A stretch of DNA of 5,375 bases from an uncultured Oscillospiraceae bacterium (lineage in GTDB: Bacteria; Bacillota; Clostridia; UBA1212; SIG427). Below, piece by piece: positions 1-4,686 of the stretch. How positions within the stretch are numbered: the first letter of the stretch is position 1; every line of letters begins with the position of its first letter. Made by a program: the position numbers and the translations under genes. The notes under the pieces were generated by a model. The model did not search any database. It was not told where the DNA came from and worked only from the letters and a program-made list of their open reading frames with translations. The stretch is taken from NCBI GenBank assembly GCA_902465325.1, contig CABQMV010000121.1, positions 1 through 5,375 of the forward strand. Direction: 5' to 3'.

Positions 1-774
1 AGGGCTGTCAGCCGGCACTTTGCTCTCCGCCTTTTTATCCCCGTATATGACACGGCCTACCATCATCTTTACAATCTCGTCCTTTGTTGTATCTGCGGTA
101 GTAAGGGTCCCCACATATTCCCCGTCGCGCATTACCGTCACCCTGTCGGAAATCACATTGATCTCATCCATTCGATGAGAAATGTAAATCATTCCAATGC
201 CCTTTGCCTTCAAATCCCGCATAATTGCAAAAAGCTCTTCTACCTCCGTCTGAGTCAGCGCCGCAGTCGGCTCATCTAATATCAGCAGCTTTGAATCGTG
301 AGAAATGGCCTTGGCAATTTCCACCATTTGCTGTTTTCCTACCGTCAAGGTCCCTAGTGTAACCGAAGGATCAATTTTAATTCCAATTCTTTTAAATAAG
401 GCAGCTGCATCCTCTTCCATCTTTTTATCGTCAATATAAATTCCGTTTTTCATAGGCTCTCTGCCAATATATATATTCTGAGCAACCGTAAGATGGTTCA
501 TCATGTTTAACTCCTGATGAATAATCCCAATGCCTGCCGCCTGAGACTCCCGTGTATTGGAAAAATTTACCTTTTCGCCAAATAGCTCAATGGTCCCCCC
601 GTCTCTGGAATGGATCCCGCACAGAACCTTCATAAGCGTGGATTTTCCCGCCCCGTTCTCGCCCATAAGGGCATGGACCTCGCCAGCCTTTAATTCAAAG
701 CTGACATTTTTCAGCGCGTGTACTCCCGAAAAATGTTTATCAATATCTGTCATTCTGAGAATTGTCTCTTTCAC
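1..774 (-). CDS. Sugar ABC transporter ATP-binding protein (RbsA/MglA/XylG type), 3' part missing
   Basis: ATPase of a CUT2-type sugar importer; in this family it energises uptake of a monosaccharide through a permease dimer on the inner face of the membrane. The visible 258 residues are essentially the first of the two nucleotide-binding domains; the family is usually about 500 residues, so the second half lies off the left edge. Visible motifs: Walker A GENGAGKST (38-46), Q-loop Gln87, ABC signature region LTVGKQQ (143-149, the degenerate form normal for this family), Walker B LLILDEP (163-169) and switch His200 (ISHRMDE). I chose GTG at 774: GGGTGA (783-788) sits 8 bases upstream, and the N-terminus then matches the family pattern in which ILRMTDIDKHFSGVHAL follows a few residues. 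Alternatives are GTG at 786 (overlaps that ribosome site) and ATG at 753 (would cut into the first strand). It is divergent from the AraC gene and is the first gene of its unit. The sugar cannot be read from the sequence. Confidence 0.95.
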   Translation of the reverse strand, partial: MKETILRMTDIDKHFSGVHALKNVSFELKAGEVHALMGENGAGKSTLMKVLCGIHSRDGGTIELFGEKVNFSNTRESQAAGIGIIHQELNMMNHLTVAQNIYIGREPMKNGIYIDDKKMEEDAAALFKRIGIKIDPSVTLGTLTVGKQQMVEIAKAISHDSKLLILDEPTAALTQTEVEELFAIMRDLKAKGIGMIYISHRMDEINVISDRVTVMRDGEYVGTLTTADTTKDEIVKMMVGRVIYGDKKAESKVPADSP

Positions 775-782
775 TATTTCTT

Positions 783-788
783 TCACCC
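783..788 (-). promoter_or_regulatory. Ribosome binding site deciding the GTG start of the ABC ATPase
   Basis: On the minus strand GGGTGA lies 8 bases before GTG 774 and matches the GGTGA part of the anti-Shine-Dalgarno complement. It favours GTG 774 over the in-frame GTG at 786, which lies inside this motif, and over ATG 753, which has only a weak AAAGAGA upstream. An in-frame TAA a few codons above GTG 786 rules out a longer protein. Confidence 0.6.
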
Positions 789-872
789 GATTCGTATTCG
801 TTATTATATTTATATGTTAATGTATATTATTTCTTTAATCAATGAATAATTTTGTTAACTTTATATAGCAAG

Positions 873-902
873 ATTGTACAATTTCTGTAAAGGTGGTACA
901 AT
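873..902. promoter_or_regulatory. Symmetric face-to-face divergent promoter pair / candidate operator
   Basis: On the plus strand TTGTAC (874-879) and TACAAT (897-902) are separated by 17 bases, a good sigma-A promoter for the AraC gene. Because the two hexamers lie in ATTGTAC (873-879) and its exact inverse GTACAAT (896-902), the minus strand also reads TTGTAC (901-896), 17 bases, TACAAT (878-873), aimed at the ABC ATPase gene. The left arm is itself the centre of a perfect 10-base palindrome, ATTGTACAAT (873-882). Predicted starts near 909 (plus) and 866 (minus) give leaders of about 28 and 90 bases. The plus-strand promoter is well supported; use of the minus one is inference. The repeat arms could also be operator half-sites for the adjacent AraC-type regulator. 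Confidence 0.7.
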
Positions 903-936
903 AGCAAATAAAGACGAATAGGGAGAGTATAAAAAT

Positions 937-1815
937 ATGATTCATAGATATGACAGTAATGAGCGCCGCCATTATATGTTAAAAAACAGTTCTTCTTTTA
1001 AGCTGAAACCGAAGCTGCTGTATGCCGGCACTCTGTCTAAATGTCAGGGCTGGCGGGACGAGAGCCACAAGCATGATTTTCTGGAGATGCTTTTTATTAC
1101 AGAGGGAACTGGCCACATTACCGTATCCGGTCAGAAATTCACTGCGGAAAAGGGCGATCTGTTTATTTACAATGCCGGTGCGGAGCACCACGAAATCAGC
1201 AGCAGAAAAACACCCCTGGCAGCATGCTTCATGGCAATTGACGGTCTTGAAATTACCAATCTGCCCAAAAACCATTTACTTCCCTCTAACATTGCCTGCC
1301 GTCAGAACGTGGGTAAAATGTTTGATGAATTCAGCCAGTATTTTACGATTGTTGTAAAAGAGTCCCGGGAAAAGGAACCTTTTTACACAGAACTGGCACA
1401 AAGCGCAGCCAGAGCTATTCTTATGCTTTTGTTTCGGCTGATGAATAAAACACTGAACGCCGACAAATATCTGGAGGTAAACAGTGTATATGATTCCGCC
1501 AAAGCGTATATCGACGAAAATTACCTGCAGACTCTGAGCCTGGATGAAATTGCCGCAAAATGTCATGTAAACAAATATCATCTTTCCCATATCTTTGTCA
1601 AAGCCCATGAAATGTCTGTAGGACAGTATATTGCAGAACTGCGTTTAAAGGAAGCGGCCCGACTGCTTCGCACCACAAGGCTGCCCGTCAATGAAATATC
1701 CAGCAGAGCAGGCTTTCACGACCCAGGGTATTTCTGCCGTACCTTCAAAAAGTCCTTTGCCTGTACGCCCTCTGTATACAGAAAACAGTTGGGCGGCAGG
1801 CGGCAGCCAGTTTAG
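937..1815 (+). CDS. AraC-family transcriptional regulator with N-terminal cupin sensor domain
   Basis: A 292-residue DNA-binding regulator of the usual AraC size and layout. The N-terminal half is a cupin-like ligand pocket (about residues 40-90): HKHDFLEML, then a glycine-rich turn (EGTGHITVSG), GDLFIYNAG and paired histidines at 84-85. The C-terminal part carries the two helix-turn-helix units: the first about 200-232 (LSLDEIAAKCHVNKYHLSHI and the following recognition region), the second about 249-283 with the AraC signature elements GFHDPGYFCRTFKK and TPSVYRK. ATG 937 is preceded by GGGAGAG (921-927) at a 9-base spacing; the in-frame ATG at 976 has no comparable site. The gene is divergent from the sugar ABC ATPase, so it probably controls that transporter in response to the sugar or a derivative; this is inferred from position, and the ligand is unknown. 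It converges on the oxidoreductase operon. Confidence 0.95.
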   Translation: MIHRYDSNERRHYMLKNSSSFKLKPKLLYAGTLSKCQGWRDESHKHDFLEMLFITEGTGHITVSGQKFTAEKGDLFIYNAGAEHHEISSRKTPLAACFMAIDGLEITNLPKNHLLPSNIACRQNVGKMFDEFSQYFTIVVKESREKEPFYTELAQSAARAILMLLFRLMNKTLNADKYLEVNSVYDSAKAYIDENYLQTLSLDEIAAKCHVNKYHLSHIFVKAHEMSVGQYIAELRLKEAARLLRTTRLPVNEISSRAGFHDPGYFCRTFKKSFACTPSVYRKQLGGRRQPV

Positions 1816-1839
1816 CAGGAATCCCCTCTTGAGGCAGCC

Positions 1840-1868
1840 AAAAAGGCGCCGTTTTAAAAACGGCGCCT
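1840..1868 (-). terminator. Rho-independent terminator of the 2-oxoacid oxidoreductase operon
   Basis: AGGCGCCGT (1844-1852) pairs perfectly with ACGGCGCCT (1860-1868); the TTTAAA between them can close further to a very small loop. On the minus strand the stem runs directly into five U (1844-1840), giving a canonical intrinsic terminator about 20 bases past the gamma-subunit stop. Read on the plus strand the stem is followed by CTAAAAAA, with no U-tract, so it should be much weaker for the AraC gene. Confidence 0.85.
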
Positions 1869-1887
1869 CTAAAAAATGTAAAATATA

Positions 1888-2424
1888 CTATGACTGATAC
1901 TGTATTCCGTACTCCAGGGCAACCATTTCCTCTGGAATCAGATTATGCTTTCTGGCTGGCAGTACGCTTTTCAATGCGTTCTCAAAATTTTCCTTTGAAA
2001 TGATACCGGTTTCTCCGATAAACTTACCCAACAGAATCACTCCTGCAAAGGTGGGATTTCCCATTTCATAGGCGTGTGTCGTAGCCGGCAGAGAGAAAAC
2101 CTTCAAATCCTGACGCTTTGGCTTTACCGGAACCAATGAACTGTCTAAAATTACAAGACCTCCCGGCATCAGCCCCTCTTCAAATTTTTCCAGAGAAGGC
2201 TGGTTCATAACGATCAAGGCCGTAGCGGTGCTGATAATGGGAGAACCTACCGGTTCTTCTGATATAATAACATTACAGTTTGCCGTACCGCCTCGCATTT
2301 CCGGGCCGTAGGAAGGGAGCCAGGATACGTTCTTTCCTTCATGAAGCCCTGCATAGGCTAATATCTTACCCATAGACAAAATACCCTGTCCGCCAAAGCC
2401 GGCAATAATAAGTTCCTGATCCAT
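1888..2424 (-). CDS. 2-oxoacid:ferredoxin oxidoreductase, gamma subunit (VorC/KorC-like)
   Basis: The 178-residue gamma subunit of a ferredoxin-dependent 2-oxoacid oxidoreductase. In this enzyme family the gamma domain helps bind coenzyme A and completes the catalytic assembly. Visible family marks are the N-terminal GFGGQG (9-14), followed by the helix GILSMGKILAYAG, then SYGPEMRGGTANC (38-50), the most conserved stretch of these subunits, and the MNQP segment (73-76). Length is typical. ATG 2424 is chosen because GGAGGTG lies 5 bases upstream, inside the last codons of the beta gene; the reading frame stays open a further 38 codons upstream, but those overlap the beta subunit and do not look like this family. 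Only 2 bases (TGA-CC-ATG) separate it from the beta gene, so translational coupling is likely. It is the last gene of the operon, just before a strong terminator. Confidence 0.93.
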   Translation of the reverse strand: MDQELIIAGFGGQGILSMGKILAYAGLHEGKNVSWLPSYGPEMRGGTANCNVIISEEPVGSPIISTATALIVMNQPSLEKFEEGLMPGGLVILDSSLVPVKPKRQDLKVFSLPATTHAYEMGNPTFAGVILLGKFIGETGIISKENFENALKSVLPARKHNLIPEEMVALEYGIQYQS

Positions 2425-2426
2425 GG

Positions 2427-3173
2427 TCACACCTCCAAATCCGCACCCTTGTATATGCCAAGGGGATAATGTTTCATCATATTCTCCTGAAGCCAGGCAA
2501 GCGCCTTGTCCGGAGCCAGCCCCCAGTTTGTAGGACAAGTAGACAGAACCTCTACAATGGAAAAGCCCAGGCCTGCCATCTGCACCTGAAAAGATTTTTT
2601 GATGGCCGCTTTTGCTTTTTTAATGTTCGGGACCGTGTCTACAGCAACTCTCTCTACATATACCGCTCCCTCCAGGGTAGAAAGCATCTCGCACACCGGA
2701 ACCGGATATCCGTGAAGCTCAGGCTTTCGGCCAAAAGGAGTGGTGGTGGTCACCTGGCCTACCAACGTCGTAGGCGCCATCTGACCGGAGGTCATTCCGT
2801 ATATAGCGTTGTTTACAAAAATTGTAGAAATTTTCTCTCCTCTTGTAGCGGCATGAACAATTTCAGCAGTACCGATCGCTGCCAAATCGCCGTCCCCCTG
2901 ATAGGTAAATACCTGCTTGCCGGGAAGAGACCGTTTCAGTCCTGTGGCCACGGCTGGCGCCCGTCCGTGGGCAGCCTGAACCATATCACAGTTAAAGTAC
3001 AGGTAGTTATTATAGGTACAGCCTACAGGCGAAACCCCTACTGTAGTACCCTCTATTCCCAGCTCATCAATAACCTCCGCTATAATACGGTGGATAATCC
3101 CATGGGTACATCCAGGACAATAGTGGAGCGGTATATCAACCAGTGCATGGGGTCTTTCAAATACAATACTCAT
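2427..3173 (-). CDS. 2-oxoacid:ferredoxin oxidoreductase, TPP-binding beta subunit
   Basis: The 248-residue catalytic subunit that binds Mg-thiamine pyrophosphate and the proximal [4Fe-4S] cluster. The TPP motif is GDGD (93-96) followed at the usual distance by VNNAIYGMTSGQ (120-131). Four cysteines fit the cluster pattern of oxidoreductase beta subunits: Cys19 and Cys22 in HYCPGCTHG, Cys52 (VGCTYN) and Cys213 (STCPTNWG). HGRAPAVATG (69-78) is another conserved family element. Names differ between organisms (vorA, korB), so I give no symbol. ATG 3173 has GGTGA six bases upstream; a neighbouring ATG at 3180 is out of frame. It lies 21 bases after the alpha gene and 2 bases before the gamma gene. 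The CPGCTHG form and the partner alpha subunit favour the branched-chain or VorB type over pyruvate or indolepyruvate enzymes, but substrate is not proven. Confidence 0.95.
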   Translation of the reverse strand: MSIVFERPHALVDIPLHYCPGCTHGIIHRIIAEVIDELGIEGTTVGVSPVGCTYNNYLYFNCDMVQAAHGRAPAVATGLKRSLPGKQVFTYQGDGDLAAIGTAEIVHAATRGEKISTIFVNNAIYGMTSGQMAPTTLVGQVTTTTPFGRKPELHGYPVPVCEMLSTLEGAVYVERVAVDTVPNIKKAKAAIKKSFQVQMAGLGFSIVEVLSTCPTNWGLAPDKALAWLQENMMKHYPLGIYKGADLEV

Positions 3174-3194
3174 TTTTCATCACCATTCCCTTTC

Positions 3195-4253
3195 TCAACC
3201 CTTGGCAATCTTGCGAACCTGCTCTAAAATATCCGTCTGAGCCGGTACGTGGCCGCCAGTACGACCGTGAAACGCCACCGTATTCGCTCCGTTCAGAGCC
3301 AAGCGCACATCCTCTACCATCTGCCCTGTACTCATCTCTACACAAAGAAAGCCTTTAGGCGTCTCGGCATATTTCTGAAATGCTTCAGAGGGGAACGGCC
3401 ACAGCGTAATCGGTCGGATAAGCCCTACCTTTATGCCCTCCTTTGCCGCTTCCTTAATGACATTCTTGACAATCCGGGCAACTGTACCGTACGCTGTCAC
3501 AATAACATCCGCCCCGTCACAGTTGAAGGTCTCCACCATGGTATGATTCTTTTCTATATCCCGGTATTTTGCCTGGAGCTTGTTATTGTGCGCCTCCAGC
3601 TCATCCGGATCAATATAAATAGAGGTTATGTAATTATGCTCCCTCTTCATTTCAGATCCGCAGGCGGCCCAATCCTTGCTCACCTCTACAACCGGTTCCT
3701 TCTCTCTGAATTCTACTGGCTCCATCATCTGGCCCATGTAGCCGTCTCCCATGACAACGACAGGGTTCCGATATTGATCTGCCAGGTTGAAAGCCTCTAC
3801 TACCAGCTCATACATCTCCTGTACGCTGCTGGGGGCCAGCACAATCAAATGGTAGTCGCCGTGGCCGCCGCCCTTAACAATCTGAAAATAGTCGCACTGC
3901 GCCGGCAGTATGCCGCCCAAGCCCGGACCGGCTCTTACAATATCCACAATTACCATGGGCAGCTCTGCACCGGCAGAATAAGAAATCCCCTCCTGCTTCA
4001 AACTGATTCCCGGACTGGAGGAGGACGTCATGACCCTGACGCCTGCGCTGGCAGCTCCGTACACCATATTAATGGCGGCAACCTCACTTTCCGCCTGTAC
4101 AAAAGTACCGCCCAGCTGCTCCATTTTTTTTGCCATATAATGCGCCACCTCTGTCTGAGGTGTAATAGGGTATCCAAAATAATGCCGACAGCCCGCTCTC
4201 AAAGCAGCCTCGGCAATTACCTCATTGCCCTTCATCAAAAGCTTCTCGCTCAT
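3195..4253 (-). CDS. vorB: 2-oxoacid:ferredoxin oxidoreductase, alpha subunit (VorB, 3-methyl-2-oxobutanoate dehydrogenase type)
   Basis: The 352-residue alpha subunit, of usual length for VorB-type proteins. It carries the pyrimidine-binding half of the TPP site and much of the 2-oxoacid pocket. Visible marks: GYPITPQTE (27-35), with the YPITP substrate loop; QAESEVAAINMVYGAA (53-68), whose glutamates include the probable TPP aminopyrimidine contact; TSSSSPGISLKQEG (76-89); IVRAGPGLGG (105-114); and VKGGGHGDYH (126-135). A C-terminal transketolase-like domain follows (about 230-345). With the partners it converts a 2-oxoacid plus CoA and oxidised ferredoxin to acyl-CoA, CO2 and reduced ferredoxin; valine-derived 3-methyl-2-oxobutanoate is the namesake substrate, 2-oxoglutarate a possible alternative. 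ATG 4253 has GGAGGG 8 bases upstream. The gene follows the ferredoxin subunit by 40 bases. Family assignment is firm, substrate less so. Confidence 0.94.
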   Translation of the reverse strand: MSEKLLMKGNEVIAEAALRAGCRHYFGYPITPQTEVAHYMAKKMEQLGGTFVQAESEVAAINMVYGAASAGVRVMTSSSSPGISLKQEGISYSAGAELPMVIVDIVRAGPGLGGILPAQCDYFQIVKGGGHGDYHLIVLAPSSVQEMYELVVEAFNLADQYRNPVVVMGDGYMGQMMEPVEFREKEPVVEVSKDWAACGSEMKREHNYITSIYIDPDELEAHNNKLQAKYRDIEKNHTMVETFNCDGADVIVTAYGTVARIVKNVIKEAAKEGIKVGLIRPITLWPFPSEAFQKYAETPKGFLCVEMSTGQMVEDVRLALNGANTVAFHGRTGGHVPAQTDILEQVRKIAKG

Positions 4254-4293
4254 TTATAAATCCCTCCGTAAAACAAATTTTTACCCTGCTACC

Positions 4294-4500
4294 TTACTTC
4301 TCTACGGTTATGACACAATCCGGACACATGGTGGCACAGAAAGCGCAGCCTATGCACTTCTCCATCTCGTTGACTCCCGCCGGATGAAAACCTTTTGCAT
4401 TTAAAATGTCTTCTCTGATAAGGACAATCTTTTTAGGACATACACTTACGCAGAGCTTGCATCCTTTGCACCGATCCTCTCTGAATGTTACTTTCGCCAT
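4294..4500 (-). CDS. 2[4Fe-4S] ferredoxin-type (delta) subunit of the 2-oxoacid oxidoreductase
   Basis: A 68-residue bacterial-type dicluster ferredoxin, the electron-transfer subunit of the complex. It has two CxxCxxCxxxCP motifs: Cys11, 14, 17, 21 with Pro22, and Cys49, 52, 55, 59 with Pro60. In such folds the fourth cysteine of each motif normally ligates the other cluster. The linker between the motifs (about 22-48, with NAKGFHPAG) is longer than in short clostridial ferredoxins and is typical of oxidoreductase delta subunits. A ninth cysteine, Cys62, lies just after the second motif. It would relay electrons from the beta-subunit cluster to free ferredoxin. ATG 4500 has GAGGT 8 bases upstream. 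It is the first gene of the operon, about 36 bases after the predicted transcription start. Names such as vorD or korD are used elsewhere. Confidence 0.94.
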   Translation of the reverse strand: MAKVTFREDRCKGCKLCVSVCPKKIVLIREDILNAKGFHPAGVNEMEKCIGCAFCATMCPDCVITVEK

Positions 4501-4542
4501 ACTACAATACCTCGCTAATAAAAAATAATATGTACGGAGCTT

Positions 4543-4571
4543 AGTATAGCATTGCCGGATAAAATATTCAA
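4543..4571 (-). promoter_or_regulatory. Extended -10 sigma-A promoter of the oxidoreductase operon
   Basis: On the minus strand TTGAAT (4571-4566) and TATACT (4548-4543) are separated by exactly 17 bases, and TGC directly before the -10 gives the extended -10 TGCTATACT. The start would be near 4536, a 36-base leader before ATG 4500. No attenuator or riboswitch-like fold is apparent in that short leader. Confidence 0.75.
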
Positions 4572-4588
4572 CTGCTGAAATTTACCGG
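4555..4588. repeat. Imperfect inverted repeat enclosing the operon -35 box
   Basis: CCGGATAAA (4555-4563) and TTTACCGG (4581-4588) are inverse copies apart from one extra A, with 17 bases between them. The -35 hexamer of the oxidoreductase promoter (4566-4571) lies inside. It could be a regulator site or chance; no known operator is recognised. Confidence 0.35.
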
Positions 4589-4590
4589 TT

Positions 4591-4608
4591 TTGTCCCCTG
4601 TCTCACAA
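4591..4608. promoter_or_regulatory. Candidate Rex (redox-sensing repressor) operator
   Basis: TTGTCCCCTGTCTCACAA matches the general Rex pattern TTGTGA-N6-TCACAA at 10 of 12 fixed bases, failing only at the G and A of the left arm; one more base pair of symmetry extends each side (T4590, A4609). Rex senses NADH/NAD+ and commonly represses lactate dehydrogenase and other fermentation genes in Bacillota. The site lies between the divergent promoters, 78 bases before the ldh start codon and about 60 bases upstream of the operon's predicted transcription start. Binding is inferred from pattern and context only. Confidence 0.5.
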
Positions 4609-4628
4609 ATATTCCGGTCCAAAATCCG

Positions 4629-4634
4629 TATAAA
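4629..4634 (+). promoter_or_regulatory. Possible -10 box of ldh
   Basis: TATAAA is the best -10-like hexamer ahead of ldh on the plus strand and would give a leader of about 45 bases. No good -35 lies 16-18 bases upstream; the nearest candidate overlaps the right arm of the proposed Rex site (TCACAA, 4603-4608). The assignment is weak, but the geometry would fit repression by a protein on that site. Confidence 0.3.
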
Positions 4635-4686
4635 AAAAGGAGTTCGCGGCAATACTGATTTTTCAAAGGAGAAGGTGAAAAGAACA

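Noticed and set aside
557..820. Open frame of 87 codons on the plus strand, start ATG 557
   Set aside because: It lies antisense to the ABC ATPase, whose motifs are unmistakable, and the product resembles no protein family. The frame is open only as a by-product of the real gene's codon use.
853..870. TTGTTAAC followed by AT-rich sequence as a second Rex site upstream of the ABC ATPase
   Set aside because: Only the left half matches; the right arm (expected TTAACAA) is absent, so symmetry fails.
886..900. TGTAAAGGTGGTACA as a possible CcpA cre site
   Set aside because: It has TGTA/TACA ends but is 15 bases with no central CG and poor agreement with the 14-base cre pattern. Its right end is simply part of the -10 box.
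1816..1887. Possible small gene between the AraC gene and the oxidoreductase operon, including a frame running 1691-1897
   Set aside because: The frame is mostly inside the AraC gene in another phase and passes through the terminator hairpin, with no ribosome binding site of note. The gap itself holds only the terminator.
2425..2538. 38-codon upstream extension of the gamma-subunit frame
   Set aside because: It overlaps the last part of the beta-subunit gene in another frame and does not resemble the family. A strong GGAGGTG and the family-typical N-terminus support ATG 2424.
2469..4259. Long plus-strand open frames (252 codons at 2469-3227 and 336 codons at 3249-4259) opposite the oxidoreductase genes
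   Set aside because: They are mirror frames of the beta and alpha genes. The products are low in recognisable motifs, whereas the minus-strand products carry all expected catalytic motifs.
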